Counted from the stretch's first letter, positions 1 through 9,833 are shown. The stretch is 64,000 bases of DNA from Mycobacterium bohemicum DSM 44277 (GCF_001053185.1 NZ_CSTD01000002.1:131577-195576), one strand, 5' to 3'. Made by a program: numbers and translations. Notes: a model not told the origin generated them from the letters alone.

Positions 1-884
1 CCGATCGGCATGAACGTGTACTTGTTGGCCAGGCCGTTCGGGAAAATGTCGGGGAACGTAAGCAGTTGCGGCGCATCGAACTTCAACGGGTTTCGTTGCA
101 GCTTTTTGGGCAGTTGGTCGAGCCGCGCCAGTGAGCCGCGCGATATCGCCGCGCGTCCCAGCCTGGGTGGTGGGCTGATGGCGTCGAACCATGCGCTGGA
201 GTAGGTGTAGTTGGCTTCGCTGCCGTCGCTGTGAAAGGCGATCGTTTCGTCGAGGCCGGCGGTCACGTCGCCGTCGGCGATGAAGTACGCGGTCTCCGTC
301 GGCGTCATCTCGATGGTGGCGCGCACGACGATGCCCGTCAGGCCGTTGCCCCCGACGGTCGCCCAGAACAGCTCGGCGTACTCACCCTCGGGGGTGAGCG
401 TGCGCGCGGTGCCGTCGGCCATGAGCAGGTCCATCGACCGCACGTGGTTGCCGAAGCTGCCCGCGCTGTGATGGTTCTTGCCGTGGATGTCGCAGGCGAT
501 CGCGCCGCCGACGGTGACCTGGCGGGTGCCCGGCAGCACCGGAACCCACAGCCCGAACGGCAGCGCCGCCTTCATCAGCTGGTCCAGGCTGACGCCGGCG
601 TCGACGTCGACCAGCCGGGTGTCGGCGCTGATCGAATGGATGCGGTTGAGCCCCGTCATGTCGATCACCAGGCCGCCGCCGTTTTGGGCGTTGTCGCCGT
701 AGGACCGGCCCAGCCCGCGCGCGATGACGCCCCGGCCGTGTGGACCGCCGGACTCGGCCACCCGGGCGACGGCCTTCGCGATCGCCTCGGGATCGCGGGT
801 CGAGAGCACCTCGGCCACCGACGGCGCGGTGCGGCCGAAGCCCGTCAGCCGGGTGGTGGTGGTCGGCAGGTCGGTGCTCAACAT
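1..884 (-). CDS. dprE1: Decaprenylphosphoryl-beta-D-ribose 2'-oxidase DprE1 (N-terminal part, cut by window edge)
   Basis: The reverse strand from an ATG at 884 reads open to base 1, giving the first ~294 of about 460 residues. The N-terminal half carries the FAD-binding segment of the family, including [13 protein letters not shown]. DprE1 with DprE2 epimerises decaprenylphosphoryl ribose to decaprenylphosphoryl arabinose, the only arabinose donor for arabinogalactan and lipoarabinomannan, in the cell envelope space. The benzothiazinone-target cysteine lies in the missing C-terminal part. It follows the gtrA gene in the same direction, 32 bp apart, as in the Rv3789-Rv3790 pair. Identification is by strong recalled similarity to Rv3790. 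Confidence 0.95.
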   Translation of the reverse strand, partial: MLSTDLPTTTTRLTGFGRTAPSVAEVLSTRDPEAIAKAVARVAESGGPHGRGVIARGLGRSYGDNAQNGGGLVIDMTGLNRIHSISADTRLVDVDAGVSLDQLMKAALPFGLWVPVLPGTRQVTVGGAIACDIHGKNHHSAGSFGNHVRSMDLLMADGTARTLTPEGEYAELFWATVGGNGLTGIVVRATIEMTPTETAYFIADGDVTAGLDETIAFHSDGSEANYTYSSAWFDAISPPPRLGRAAISRGSLARLDQLPKKLQRNPLKFDAPQLLTFPDIFPNGLANKYTFMPI

Positions 885-916
885 CGTCAAAGAGGCTACC
901 GCCTCCGCCCCCGGCC

Positions 917-1354
917 TCAGCGCATGCGGAAGATCACGGCTCGCTGCACAACGAAGTTGATCACCGTCGCGGTGCCCTGGGCGATCACGAACGCTACGGG
1001 TATCGCCCACCCGCGGTAGTGCAATAGCGCCAGGCAGGCGTGGTTGAGCCCGACCTGCACGGCGAACGTGATGGCGTACAGGACCATGACCGCGACGAAC
1101 CGGGCGGTGCTGGGGGCCGCCTGGAACGTCCAGCGCCGGTTGATCAGGTAGGCGGTCACGGTGCCGACGACGAAGCTGATGGCCTTCGACAGGTCGACCT
1201 GCACATGGGCCGCCTTGTAGAGCACCACGTAGAGGCCGAAATCCACGACGGCGGCCAGACCGCCGGTGACGACGAAACGGGTGACCTGCGTCTTCAGGCT
1301 CAGGGGGCCCGAAACCTGGCTCGGCGGCGCGGACTCGGGCGGCGGGGCGACCAT
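917..1354 (-). CDS. GtrA-family membrane protein (Rv3789-like)
   Basis: A 145-residue protein with four predicted membrane helices, the GtrA fold size. The segment around residues 25-50 ([20 protein letters not shown]) and the NRRWTF motif near residue 73 are typical of the family. The M. tuberculosis counterpart Rv3789 lies directly upstream of dprE1, was first proposed as a flippase for the arabinose donor, and has since been linked to recruiting the arabinosyltransferase AftA. The ATG start at 1354 fits the family length. The position between the Gre-like gene and dprE1 matches that cluster, so a role in arabinan assembly at the inner membrane is likely. Confidence 0.92.
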   Translation of the reverse strand: MVAPPPESAPPSQVSGPLSLKTQVTRFVVTGGLAAVVDFGLYVVLYKAAHVQVDLSKAISFVVGTVTAYLINRRWTFQAAPSTARFVAVMVLYAITFAVQVGLNHACLALLHYRGWAIPVAFVIAQGTATVINFVVQRAVIFRMR

Positions 1355-1394
1355 CAGCGGGAGTCTAACCGGACCGGTGGACGCCGCGGCCCAG

Positions 1395-1871
1395 CTAGCG
1401 GGGCCGCTTGACCGCCAGCAACTCGACCTGGTTCTCGCCCTGCGGCGTCGAGTAGGTCACCGTGTCACCGGGCTTGCGGCCGGCCAGAGCCTGGCCCAGG
1501 GGGCTGCGGGCGGTCAGGGTCTCGCCTTCGCGCCCGATGGGGGTCTCCTCGACGATCGAGATCACCTGCATGGTGACGACCTCCCCGTCGGGAAACCGCA
1601 GGGTCACCTCGGTCCCGCCGGGCAGCCCCGACGACTCGTCGGCGGACGGCCCCTCGCGCAACCGGTGGTCGAGCTCGTTGATCCGGTCGGCCAGGACGGC
1701 CAGTTCGTCGGCGCGCTGGATGGCCTCGGCCGCGTCCCCGTGATCACCGACCATCCCGCGGTCGTTCTTGACCTCGACCTCGAGGCGATCACGTCGCTGC
1801 CTGAGCCGCTCGAGCTCCGCGGCGAGATTCTCCCGCGCCGCGTCCGCCGCCGATTGGGCTTTCTTGCTCAC
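1395..1871 (-). CDS. GreA/GreB-like RNA polymerase secondary-channel protein (Rv3788-like)
   Basis: A 158-residue protein starting at GTG 1871. It has the Gre layout: an N-terminal coiled coil (residues ~8-75, rich in E, R and L) and a C-terminal FKBP-like domain with [16 protein letters not shown], the conserved C-terminal Gre motif. Gre factors enter the RNA polymerase secondary channel. The M. tuberculosis homologue Rv3788 has been reported to inhibit polymerase rather than stimulate transcript cleavage. It lies 40 bp upstream of the gtrA gene in the same direction, probably one transcript. Whether this copy cleaves, rescues or inhibits cannot be decided from sequence. Confidence 0.88.
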   Translation of the reverse strand: MSKKAQSAADAARENLAAELERLRQRRDRLEVEVKNDRGMVGDHGDAAEAIQRADELAVLADRINELDHRLREGPSADESSGLPGGTEVTLRFPDGEVVTMQVISIVEETPIGREGETLTARSPLGQALAGRKPGDTVTYSTPQGENQVELLAVKRPR

Positions 1872-2039
1872 GTAGTCGACCTTTCGCCCAGGTTGTTTCG
1901 TGCCTGATGCCCTCTTGGCGCCGGATTAATCCCGCGTATCCGAGGAGTGGCGATTCAGTGTCGCACCACGGCGACGCGGCCGCCACCATCAGGTCCCGGG
2001 CAGATCCGGTGAGCTCGGCCGGCGCGCGGTGCCCCGCGA

Positions 2040-2327
2040 TCACCCCCGCGGCGGGACCGGTATCCGGGCCAAGTCCTCGGCGACGACGATGTCTCCGTCG
2101 AAGGCCTCGGCCGCCTCGTCGAAAAACCGCCGACCGTCCGGTTAGCGCGGGGAAAAGTGGGTCGGCACCAGTCGCCGCACCCCGCACTCGGCCGCCACCC
2201 GCGCCGCCTGCCGGGCGGTCAGATGCCCGTAGCGCGTCGCCAGGTCGGCGTCCTCGCGCAGGAAGGTCGCCTGCGGCCAGCCGACCGTCGAGTTGTTGGG
2301 CGAAATCGCGGCGTTTCGCCGCAACAA
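2040..2327 (-). pseudogene. Remnant of an RNase Z-type metallo-beta-lactamase, C-terminal end with in-frame stop
   Basis: Reading from about 2275 downward on the minus strand gives a typical C-terminal tRNase Z/MBL segment: [16 protein letters not shown], then THFSPR. The next codon is TAA (2142-2144) where the family has a Tyr (THxSxRY). The same frame continues for 33 more sensible residues (FFDEAAEAFDGDIVVAEDL, ending VPPRG) to a TGA at 2040-2042. One TAC or TAT to TAA change therefore explains the break. The metal-binding N-terminal part is absent because the wzm gene begins right upstream, so this is a truncated relic and not merely a stop-codon variant. A palindrome abuts the truncation point. 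Confidence 0.75.
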
Positions 2328-2338
2328 CTCGACGCTCG
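2282..2338. repeat. Imperfect 57-bp palindrome between wzm and the RNase Z remnant
   Basis: The arms GTCGAGTTGTTG and CAACAACTCGAC (2287-2298 and 2322-2333) are perfect complements. Pairing extends outward with one mismatch to 2282 and 2338, and inward, after a one-base shift, through GCGAAA and TTTCGC. It lies between the wzm stop (2356) and the truncated RNase Z relic, so it could be a wzm terminator hairpin, though no T run follows. It could also be a small REP- or MITE-like insertion that caused the truncation. Confidence 0.6.
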
Positions 2339-2355
2339 ACCGCCCCCAAAAGGGG

Positions 2356-3186
2356 TTAGACCCAGTAGGGGACCCGCGCGCGGTACTGCCGCATCGCGAA
2401 GGCCGCCAGCACCCAGCCGACGGCGGTCAGCACCACGACCACCACCCAGTGCCGCATCTCCTGGTGGGCGCCCAGCAGCGGGGCGCGGACGATGTCGAGG
2501 TAGTGCAGCAGCGGGTTGAGTTCCACGATGTTCGACCAGCGGCCCGCGCCCTGCTGGCGCAGCGTGTCGTCGTTCCAGATGATCGGCGTCATGAAGAACA
2601 GCAACTGCACCACCGAGAACAACAAGGGACCGATGTCGCGGTAACGGGTCGCCAGGATGCCGAAACACAGTGATACCCATATGCAATTGAGCACGATGAG
2701 CCCGAGCGCCGGCACCACCGACAGGTCGGCCCACGACCACGGCTTGGGGTAGATCACGGCGACGACGGCGTAGATGACGATGTTGTGCGCGAACAGAATC
2801 ATCTGCCGCCACACCAGCCGGTACACGTGCACGCTCAGCGGCGTCGGCAGCTGCTTGATCAGTCCCTCGTTGGCGACGAACACGTCGGCGCCCTCCAGGA
2901 TGGAGGCGTTGATCAGGTTCCAGATGATCAGCCCGAGCGTCACGTACGGCAGGTGTGACGACAGTTCCAGGTGAAACAGCTTGGAATACAAGCCGCCCAT
3001 GGCGACCGCGGTGGTTCCGGTCGCGATGGTGATCCAGAACGGTCCCAGCACCGAGCGGCGGTAGCGCTGCTTGATGTCCTGCCAGCCCAGGTGCAGCCAC
3101 AGCTCGTGACGCCGGAAGCCGGCGACCAGGTCTCCCCGGGCGCGCGACAGCGTCCTCGATTGGGCCGCCGCGTCGATGAACGTCAT
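2356..3186 (-). CDS. wzm: ABC-2 type polysaccharide export permease (Wzm, Rv3783-like)
   Basis: A 276-residue ABC-2 permease with six predicted membrane helices. It pairs with the ATPase two genes upstream. The start is set at ATG 3186, which overlaps the glfT1 stop as ATGA. An upstream in-frame ATG at 3252 would add 22 residues inside glfT1 and is unlikely. The motif [17 protein letters not shown] near residue 35 is the cytoplasmic coupling segment of O-antigen/teichoic-type exporters. In mycobacteria this Wzm-Wzt pair is thought to move the lipid-linked galactan precursor across the inner membrane. Older annotation calls it rfbD. Confidence 0.92.
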   Translation of the reverse strand: MTFIDAAAQSRTLSRARGDLVAGFRRHELWLHLGWQDIKQRYRRSVLGPFWITIATGTTAVAMGGLYSKLFHLELSSHLPYVTLGLIIWNLINASILEGADVFVANEGLIKQLPTPLSVHVYRLVWRQMILFAHNIVIYAVVAVIYPKPWSWADLSVVPALGLIVLNCIWVSLCFGILATRYRDIGPLLFSVVQLLFFMTPIIWNDDTLRQQGAGRWSNIVELNPLLHYLDIVRAPLLGAHQEMRHWVVVVVLTAVGWVLAAFAMRQYRARVPYWV

Positions 3187-4106
3187 GAGCCTCCTCCCGC
3201 GTCCGGCCGGCCGAAGCGTTCGCGCCGGCCCAGGCGGCGCAACCGGAACCATTCCCGCAGACCCCGCGGGTCGCGGCGGGTCACCAGGAAGAACCAGCCG
3301 AACCTAATCCATTCCTGGGCAAGCAGTTTGCGCAGTCCCGGCTGCGACAGGAGGTAGCCGCGGTTGCGGTAGGTGTAGAAGCGCTTGGCCGGGTCGTCGG
3401 GATACTGGGTGTGCATCCGGCCGCCCAGGATCGGCCGGAACTCGTCGGACCCGCAGGGATGCAGGTAGGCGGTCTGCAGGCAGGTTCCGAACGGCAGGCC
3501 GGAGCGCACCAGCCGCCGGTGCATCTCGACCTCGTCGCCGCGGATGAACAACCGCAGGTCCGGCACGCCGATGGATTCCAGCGTCGCCGCGCGGAACAAC
3601 GCGCCGTTGAACAGCGAGGCTATGCCGCGCAACAGCTGCTGTTCCGGCTCGGTGCGCAATTCGCTTGCCCGCCTTCGCCATACCAGTCCGCGCCGCAACG
3701 GGAACGCCAGTCGCTGCGGGTCATCCATATTGCACACCATCGGCGACACCTCGGCCAGGCCGTACCGTTGCGCGCAGGCCAGCAGCGTGGCCAGCACGTC
3801 GGAGTCCGCCGGGCGTCCGTCGTCGTCGGCCAGCCAGACCCAGTCGGCTCCCAGCGCCAGCGCGTGCAGCATGCCGAGCGCGAATCCGCCTGCGCCGCCG
3901 AGGTTTCGGAGCGACGGCAGGTAGGTGGTGGGGATCGGCTGGCCGGCGACCAGGTCGCGGACGCGGTGGTCGTGGGCGGAGCCGTCGTTGTCGACGACGA
4001 TCAGGTGGTCGGGGGACCGGGTCTGGGCGCTCAGCGCGTCCAGCGACTTGGTCAGCTCGTCGGGCCGGCGGTGGGTGACGACGACGGCGACGACGGTGTC
4101 AGTCAT
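3183..4106 (-). CDS. glfT1: Galactofuranosyltransferase GlfT1
   Basis: A 307-residue GT2-fold glycosyltransferase. The N-terminal VVVTHRRPDEL segment is the nucleotide-binding strand, and WLADDDGRP (near residue 91) carries the metal-binding DDD (DXD-type) motif. GlfT1 adds the first galactofuranose residues from UDP-Galf to the decaprenyl-PP-GlcNAc-Rha linker, starting galactan synthesis on the cytoplasmic face. It overlaps the upstream wzt by 8 bp and the downstream wzm by 4 bp, so all three are one translationally coupled operon for making and exporting galactan. Length agrees with Rv3782. Confidence 0.93.
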   Translation of the reverse strand: MTDTVVAVVVTHRRPDELTKSLDALSAQTRSPDHLIVVDNDGSAHDHRVRDLVAGQPIPTTYLPSLRNLGGAGGFALGMLHALALGADWVWLADDDGRPADSDVLATLLACAQRYGLAEVSPMVCNMDDPQRLAFPLRRGLVWRRRASELRTEPEQQLLRGIASLFNGALFRAATLESIGVPDLRLFIRGDEVEMHRRLVRSGLPFGTCLQTAYLHPCGSDEFRPILGGRMHTQYPDDPAKRFYTYRNRGYLLSQPGLRKLLAQEWIRFGWFFLVTRRDPRGLREWFRLRRLGRRERFGRPDAGGGS

Positions 4107-4941
4107 CCGTGAGCGCTCTTTGCGCCAGCGGCCGCTCTGTGCGCGTCCCGCCCCGGGTTTCGGCCAGCACCTCGCGCACGTGCCGGGCCGCGTCCTCGCC
4201 CTCGTAGGCGCGCACCACGTCCTCGATGCCGCCGGACATGCGGATGACCCCGTGGTCGATCCACATCGCGGTCCTGCACAACCGGGCCAGGAATTCGTTG
4301 GAATGGCTTGCGAATACCAGGATTCCGGAGCGTTCCACCAGGCTCTGCAGCCGGGACTGCGCCTTCTTGAGGAAGTCGGCGTCCACCGCGCCGATGCCCT
4401 CGTCGAGCAGCAGGATCTCCGGGTCGATGCTGGTGACCACCCCCATCGCCAGCCGCACCCGCATCCCGGTGGAGTAGGTGCGCAGCGGCATCGACAGGTA
4501 GTCGCCGAGCTCGGTGAACTCGGCGATCTCGTCGACCTTGGCCAGCATCTGCTTGCGGGTCTGCCCGAGGAACAGGCCGCGGATGATGATGTTCTCGTAG
4601 CCGGAGATCTCGGGGTCCATGCCTACCCCGAGGTCGAAGACCGGCGCGACCCGGCCCGTCACCTGCGCCCATCCCCGCGTGGGTTCGTAGATGCCCGAAA
4701 GTAGCCGCAGCAGAGTCGATTTGCCGGCGCCGTTATGCCCGACCAGGCCGACGCGGTCGCCGAGCTCGAGCGACATCGTGATGTCGCGCAAGGCCTCGAC
4801 GACGACCACGTTGGAATTGTTGCGGCCGATCGTGCCGCCCGCCTTGCCCAGGAACGCCTTCTTCAACGAGCGTGACTTGGCGTCGAAGATGGGGAATTCC
4901 ACCCACGCGTCACGTGTCTCGATGTGCGGACCCGACACCAC
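4099..4941 (-). CDS. wzt: Polysaccharide export ABC ATPase (Wzt, Rv3781-like)
   Basis: A 280-residue ABC ATPase. Walker A is GHNGAGKST (near residue 68), the signature is YSTGM, and Walker B is ILLLDEGIG followed by a switch His in FASHS. These are the features of the Wzt/TagH subfamily, which energises polysaccharide export through an ABC-2 permease, here the Wzm encoded two genes downstream. There is no extra carbohydrate-binding C-terminal domain, consistent with the mycobacterial protein. The gene is first in the wzt-glfT1-wzm unit and follows bpa by 17 bp. Older annotation calls it rfbE. Confidence 0.92.
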   Translation of the reverse strand: MVSGPHIETRDAWVEFPIFDAKSRSLKKAFLGKAGGTIGRNNSNVVVVEALRDITMSLELGDRVGLVGHNGAGKSTLLRLLSGIYEPTRGWAQVTGRVAPVFDLGVGMDPEISGYENIIIRGLFLGQTRKQMLAKVDEIAEFTELGDYLSMPLRTYSTGMRVRLAMGVVTSIDPEILLLDEGIGAVDADFLKKAQSRLQSLVERSGILVFASHSNEFLARLCRTAMWIDHGVIRMSGGIEDVVRAYEGEDAARHVREVLAETRGGTRTERPLAQRALTDD

Positions 4942-4958
4942 TGGCTACTTACGTCTGC

Positions 4959-5483
4959 CTACAGGTACTGCCCATGCCCGTGGGCGCCCTGGCCCGCCTT
5001 GCCCATGCCCGGCGGAAGCGCGCCCTGGCGCATCTGCTCCAGCTGTGCGCGCGCGGCCATCTGCTGGGCGAACAGGGCGGTCTGGATCCCGTGGAACAGC
5101 CCTTCGAGCCAGCCGACCAGCTGCGCCTGGGCGACGCGCAGCTCGGCGTCCGACGGGGCCACGTCCTCGTTGAACGGCAGGGTGAGCCGGTCGAGTTCCT
5201 CGCGCAGTTCGGGCGCCAGGCCGTCCTCGAGCTCGCGGATGCTGGTGGCGTGGATGTCGCGCAGCCGGTTGCGGCTCGCCTCGTCCAGCGGTGCGGCCCG
5301 GACTTCCTCGAGGAGTTGCTTGATCATGGTGCCGATCCGCATGACCTTTGCCGGCTGCTCCACCAGGTCGGTGATGGAGCCTTCGTCCGAATCGTCGTCG
5401 TCGTGCGCCCCGCGCACCCGCGGATCGACGCCGCCGAGGACCTCGATGCCGTCGTCATCCAAGCCGTCGTTGCCGGTGCTCAA
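4959..5483 (-). CDS. bpa: Bacterial proteasome activator Bpa/PafE
   Basis: A 174-residue mostly helical protein ending in GQYL. That C-terminal tetrapeptide is the signature by which Bpa (PafE) docks into the 20S proteasome and opens its gate without ATP. The body (KVMRIGTMIKQLLEEVRAAP and following helices) forms the subunits of a dodecameric ring in the M. tuberculosis protein Rv3780. Known targets include unfolded proteins and the heat-shock repressor HspR. The start appears to be TTG at 5483, because the frame is closed by a stop shortly upstream and no ATG or GTG is available. It sits at the head of the wzt-glfT1-wzm cluster, as in M. tuberculosis. Confidence 0.93.
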   Translation of the reverse strand: MSTGNDGLDDDGIEVLGGVDPRVRGAHDDDDSDEGSITDLVEQPAKVMRIGTMIKQLLEEVRAAPLDEASRNRLRDIHATSIRELEDGLAPELREELDRLTLPFNEDVAPSDAELRVAQAQLVGWLEGLFHGIQTALFAQQMAARAQLEQMRQGALPPGMGKAGQGAHGHGQYL

Positions 5484-5533
5484 CGCTTCACCATCTTCCT
5501 GGCGACCATCTTTTCAGCGACCATCCATCCGTT

Positions 5534-7504
5534 CTAAGGGTGTGGCGCCGCGGCGTTTCCGCGCCACTCGTAGATTCGGGCCCCGCCGTTGTCATAGATC
5601 AGCGACCACGACGAAGACTTATCCAGTGACACTAGTCCTTCGGGTGTGGCGAACCCGCGGACGTTGGGCGTACTGGTCAAGATGTACCGGATGTTGAGTG
5701 CCTTGATCGCCTCGACCACCTTCGGGTCGGACTCGCCCTTGCGGGCGGAGGTCCAGAAGATGTAGCGGTAATAGCCCGGGCCGGTCTGCTGCGGGTAGTC
5801 GTAGTGGGTCCACAGCGGATGCAGGTCGGCCACCGCGTACATCCAGGCGGTGCCGTCGATGTTCGAATCGCCGATCACCGTGTCGCGGGCGCCGGGGAGC
5901 TTGGCCAGGTAGGCCATGGCCATGAGGTCACGCTGGTCGATAATGACCGAGTCGTACTTGTCGCCGAACAGGACCAGGTGCCGGTAGAGGTAGTGCCGGG
6001 CGGTGAGCACGGTGGTTATCAGCAGCAGCAGCGCCGTGGCCGCGGTCCACACCGGGGCGGGGGAGGGCTTGACGCGGTCGGTGACCCGCTTGGCGCCGGC
6101 CACCACGAGCGCGATCAGGGCGAACAGCGCGATCCCCGCCATCGGCGTCAACAGCATCGTCACCACGGCCGTCAGCCGCCGCGGGTCGTTGTAGAAGAAC
6201 TGGCTGAACTCCTCGATCGCGCGGCCGGCCGGGTTGCGGAACGGCGCGCCGGAGTAAATGGTCGCCACGGTCAGGACGAGCCAGACCGCGGGCGGCCACC
6301 ACACCCGCTTGTACAGCAGGATCGCCATGCCGGCGTAGGACAGCACCACCAGGCCGTATTGGATGGGGAAGTCGTTGAGGTGGCGGGTGTGCAGGAGCAA
6401 CGCATCGATGACGCCCTGCTTGACGCTCTTGAAGCTGGGGAACGCGTGCCCGGCGATGATGTCGGCCTGCCTGAGCACCCCCAGGAATTGCGGCGCCAGC
6501 ACCAGCATCGTCGGCACGATCACGGCCGCCAGGGTCAGCACATCGGCGCCCCGGCCGCGCACCGGATGCCACAGCGCGTCCAGCAGCCACCACGCCAGCA
6601 GGAACAGGATGACGATGAATCCGCCGGTCAGGTGCACCGACAGCACGCCGACCAGGGCCAGCACGGCCAGCGGGATCCGGTCGCGGTGCCGCAGCGTCGA
6701 GACGATCAGCAGGAACGTCGGCACCGCGACCCCGTAGGCCGCCAGGTTCGGCATCGCGGCGACCCCGAACTCCACATACGGCACCGACGTGAAGGACGCC
6801 GACAGCGCCGCGGCGGTGGCGGTGACGGCCGCGGCGCGCCACTGGCAGGCGAGCGGACGCACCAGATGCCAGGTGAGCATCGCCGCGCTGGACGGAAACA
6901 GCCACACCGACGCCGCCACCGACGACAGCGTGTAGCCGGTGGTGGGTGCAGCACCGGTGAGCTGACAAAACACCGCCGTCAGGGCGTGGAAGACCGACGG
7001 GTAATACAGCGCCTGGTGTGTTTCGACGTTGCGCAGCTCGCCCATGTGTGTGGACGACGCCTGACCGGTGTCCAGGATGAAGCGCACCTCGTTGGCGTGC
7101 CACACCGCGTCCCAGGTGCTCGGGATGGACTCCCAGTGGACGAGGCCGCGATAGGCGGCCCACATGATCAGCAGCGCCCCCAGCAGCACCCCGACCGCCA
7201 CCGTGAGCGCCGGACCGACACGAATTCCGCGGGCCTCGCCCTCGGGGTCGCGGTAGCGGGCGAGCACCAGCTGCAAACCCGTCATGAGCAAGCACACCGC
7301 GACCAGCGCGGCCAGCGCAGTCCAACCGTTCCAAGGGATTCCGGTGGCGCCGTAGGGGATGATCGCCAGCGCCACGACGCCGTAGGTGAGCGCCGGGCCA
7401 ACTGCCACGGCCACCGGCCACGTTAGCTGGCTGATTCGTGCGACGATCGTCCCGGGTGTGATCAGTAGGAACAGGGCGATCAGCGTTCCGAACCAGAGAC
7501 CCAC
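5534..7504 (-). CDS. Polytopic GT-C-like membrane protein (Rv3779-like, polyprenol mannose metabolism)
   Basis: About 656 residues with around a dozen hydrophobic helices followed by a C-terminal extracytoplasmic domain (from about residue 530). This is the architecture of GT-C glycosyltransferases. The start is placed at GTG 7504 (VGLWFGTLIALFLL); an ATG at 7570 would add a non-membrane leader and looks wrong. The M. tuberculosis counterpart Rv3779 has been reported to take part in polyprenylphosphomannose synthesis and so to supply mannose for lipomannan and lipoarabinomannan. It lies 50 bp upstream of bpa in the same direction. Catalytic role here is inferred from that homologue. Confidence 0.85.
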   Translation of the reverse strand: MGLWFGTLIALFLLITPGTIVARISQLTWPVAVAVGPALTYGVVALAIIPYGATGIPWNGWTALAALVAVCLLMTGLQLVLARYRDPEGEARGIRVGPALTVAVGVLLGALLIMWAAYRGLVHWESIPSTWDAVWHANEVRFILDTGQASSTHMGELRNVETHQALYYPSVFHALTAVFCQLTGAAPTTGYTLSSVAASVWLFPSSAAMLTWHLVRPLACQWRAAAVTATAAALSASFTSVPYVEFGVAAMPNLAAYGVAVPTFLLIVSTLRHRDRIPLAVLALVGVLSVHLTGGFIVILFLLAWWLLDALWHPVRGRGADVLTLAAVIVPTMLVLAPQFLGVLRQADIIAGHAFPSFKSVKQGVIDALLLHTRHLNDFPIQYGLVVLSYAGMAILLYKRVWWPPAVWLVLTVATIYSGAPFRNPAGRAIEEFSQFFYNDPRRLTAVVTMLLTPMAGIALFALIALVVAGAKRVTDRVKPSPAPVWTAATALLLLITTVLTARHYLYRHLVLFGDKYDSVIIDQRDLMAMAYLAKLPGARDTVIGDSNIDGTAWMYAVADLHPLWTHYDYPQQTGPGYYRYIFWTSARKGESDPKVVEAIKALNIRYILTSTPNVRGFATPEGLVSLDKSSSWSLIYDNGGARIYEWRGNAAAPHP

Positions 7505-7622
7505 TCGACTAGTATGGCTGGCCGGGTGACCTGTCCCGGCAGGCCGCATCAGGTCGAGCCTCAACGGCACCCGCTACCGTCACAAATTTCGCGCAAATTG
7601 CGGAAGCTCTAAGGTGGCTGGC

Positions 7623-8819
7623 ATGGCTTACGACGTCGCCCGGGTGCGCGGACTCCATCCGTCGCTGGGTGACGGGTGGGTGCACTTCGACGCGCCGGCG
7701 GGCATGCTGATTCCCGATTCGGTGGCGACGACGGTGTCCACCGCCTTCCGCCGATCGGCTCCCCGGGCGGTGGGTGCACACCCGTCGGCGCAGCGCAGCG
7801 CCGCGGTGCTGGAGGCGGCCCGCGCGGCGGTGGCCGACCTGTTCAACGCCGAGCCGGCGGGCGTGGTCCTGGGGGCCGACCGGGCGGTCCTGCTGGCCTC
7901 GCTGGCCGAGGCGTCGTCCTCGCGGGCGGGTCTGGGCTATGAGGTGGTGGTCAGCCGCCTCGACGACGAGGCCAACATCGCGCCGTGGCTGCGTGCCGCG
8001 CACCGCTACGGGGCCAAGGTGAAATGGGCCGAGGTCGACATCGAGACCGGTGAGCTGCCGACCTGGCAGTGGGAGAGCCTGATCAGCAAGTCGACCAGGC
8101 TGGTCGCGGTGGCGTCCGCGTCGGCCACGCTGGGCACGGTGACCGACCTGCGGGCGATGACCAAACTCGTGCACGACGTGGGTGGGCTGGTCGTCGTCGA
8201 CCATTCGGCGGCCGCGCCCTACCGTTTGCTCGACGTCAAGGAGACCGACGCCGACATCGTCGCGGTGAATGCTCAGGCGTGGGGTGGGCCGCCGGTGGGC
8301 GCCGTCGTCTTCCGCGACCCTGCGCTACTGAACTCGTTCGGCTCGATCTCGACGGATCCGCACGCGACCGGACCGGCGCGGCTCGAGTTGGGCGCGCACC
8401 AGTTCGGCCTGCTGGCCGGCGTGGTCGCCAGCATCGAATACCTTGCGGCCCTTGATGAGTCGGCCCGCGGCAGCCGGCGCGAACGCCTGTCGGTGTCGAT
8501 GCAGTCGGCGGCGGCCTACCTGACCCGGGTCTTCGACTACTTGATGGTGTCGCTGCGGTCGTTGCCGTTGGTGATGGTGATCGGGCGCCCGGAGGTGCGC
8601 ATCCCGGTGGTGAGTTTCGCTCTGCACGACGTGCCCGCCGAGCGGGTCGTGCAACGCCTGGCCGACAACGGAATCCTGGCGGTGTCGAACGAGAGCTCCC
8701 GTGCGCTGGAGGTGTTGGGAGTCAACGACATTGGCGGCGCGGTCACGGTCGGGTTGTCGCACTACTCGACGACGGCCGAAGTCGACCAACTTGTGCGCGC
8801 GCTGGCGTCGCTGGGCTAG
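7623..8819 (+). CDS. Class V aminotransferase/cysteine desulfurase-like protein lacking the PLP lysine
   Basis: A 398-residue fold-type I PLP-enzyme-like protein of the Rv3778c type. The pyridine-nitrogen Asp is present ([11 protein letters not shown]193). At the place where CsdA/SufS-like enzymes have SxHKxxGPxG, this protein reads [12 protein letters not shown] (residues 215-226), with Ala219 at the Schiff-base lysine position. It may therefore not be a normal transaminase or desulfurase. ATG 7623 is preferred over GTG 7614 because AAGG lies 8 bases upstream. The gene diverges from the Rv3779-like gene and overlaps the convergent oxidoreductase gene by 4 bp. Confidence 0.88.
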   Translation: MAYDVARVRGLHPSLGDGWVHFDAPAGMLIPDSVATTVSTAFRRSAPRAVGAHPSAQRSAAVLEAARAAVADLFNAEPAGVVLGADRAVLLASLAEASSSRAGLGYEVVVSRLDDEANIAPWLRAAHRYGAKVKWAEVDIETGELPTWQWESLISKSTRLVAVASASATLGTVTDLRAMTKLVHDVGGLVVVDHSAAAPYRLLDVKETDADIVAVNAQAWGGPPVGAVVFRDPALLNSFGSISTDPHATGPARLELGAHQFGLLAGVVASIEYLAALDESARGSRRERLSVSMQSAAAYLTRVFDYLMVSLRSLPLVMVIGRPEVRIPVVSFALHDVPAERVVQRLADNGILAVSNESSRALEVLGVNDIGGAVTVGLSHYSTTAEVDQLVRALASLG

Positions 8820-9796
8820 CCGGACCGCTCAACGGTCAGCACGATCTTTCCGGTCACCTCGCCCGCCACCAGCTGCCGGTGCGCCTCGCCGGCCCGCTCG
8901 ATGGGCACCCGCGCGCCGATGATCGGCCGCACCCGCCCCTCGGCGATCATCGGCCACACCGCGGCCGTCACCGCCTGCACGATCTCGGTCTTGCTGTTCG
9001 GCCCGCTCACCGGCCGGGCCCGCAGCGTGGTGCCGATGACCCGCGCCCGCTTGGCGAGCAGCTTGCCGAGGTTCAGCTCGGCCGTCACCCCGCCCTGCAT
9101 GCCGATGACCACGAGCTGCCCGTCGGTGGCCAGGGCGTCGATGTTGCGGTCCAGATACGCCGCACCCATGATGTCGAGGATCACGTCCGCGCCGCCCTCG
9201 TCGCGCAGCCGGGCCACGAAGTCCTCGTCGCGGTAGTTGACGGTGATCTCGGCGCCCAGTTCGCGACAGAACTGCAGCTTCTCCGCGGATCCGGCGGTGA
9301 CGGCGACCCTGGCGCCCAGTGCCCGCGCGACCTGGATGGCGTGGCTCCCGATGCCGCTGGCCCCGCCGTGCACCAGCAGCACCTGGCCCTTGCCGAGGTG
9401 GGCGGTCATCACCAGGTTCGACCACACCGTGCACGCGACTTCCGGCAGCCCCGCGGCGTCGATCAGGTCGACACCGTCGGGGATCGGCATCACCTGACCG
9501 GCGGGGGCGGCGACGTACTCGGCGTATCCGCCGCCGGCGAGCAGGGCGCAAACCCGCTGTCCCGCAGCCCAATCCGTGACACCGGCCCCGGAGTCGACGA
9601 CCTCGCCGGATACCTCCATGCCGATGATGTCGCTCGCTCCGGGCGGGGGCGGGTACTTGCCGGCGGCCTGCAGGATGTCGGCGCGGTTGACGCCGGCCGC
9701 GGCGACCTTGATGAGGACCTCGCCCGCCCCGGCCGAGGCGTCGGGCGCTTCCCGCCAGGACAGTTGGTCAGACGATTCGGCGACGATGGCGCGCAT
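8816..9796 (-). CDS. NAD(P)H-quinone oxidoreductase, zeta-crystallin-like MDR protein (Rv3777-like)
   Basis: A 326-residue medium-chain dehydrogenase/reductase. The N-terminal half is the GroES-like catalytic domain ([20 protein letters not shown] near residue 23). The Rossmann domain has [20 protein letters not shown] near residue 142 as the NADPH-binding loop. Zinc-ligand cysteines are absent, as expected for quinone oxidoreductases that reduce quinones or enoyl substrates with NADPH. It is the counterpart of Rv3777 and is convergent with the aminotransferase-like gene, sharing 4 bp at their 3' ends. The substrate cannot be read from the sequence. Confidence 0.88.
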   Translation of the reverse strand: MRAIVAESSDQLSWREAPDASAGAGEVLIKVAAAGVNRADILQAAGKYPPPPGASDIIGMEVSGEVVDSGAGVTDWAAGQRVCALLAGGGYAEYVAAPAGQVMPIPDGVDLIDAAGLPEVACTVWSNLVMTAHLGKGQVLLVHGGASGIGSHAIQVARALGARVAVTAGSAEKLQFCRELGAEITVNYRDEDFVARLRDEGGADVILDIMGAAYLDRNIDALATDGQLVVIGMQGGVTAELNLGKLLAKRARVIGTTLRARPVSGPNSKTEIVQAVTAAVWPMIAEGRVRPIIGARVPIERAGEAHRQLVAGEVTGKIVLTVERSG

Positions 9797-9833
9797 GGCG
9801 GCAACGCTACCGACCGCCGCTACCCTTAGCAGC

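Noticed and set aside
5804..7426. 540-codon open frame on the plus strand
   Set aside because: It lies opposite the Rv3779-like membrane protein and is His/Gln/Arg-rich; it is a high-GC shadow frame.
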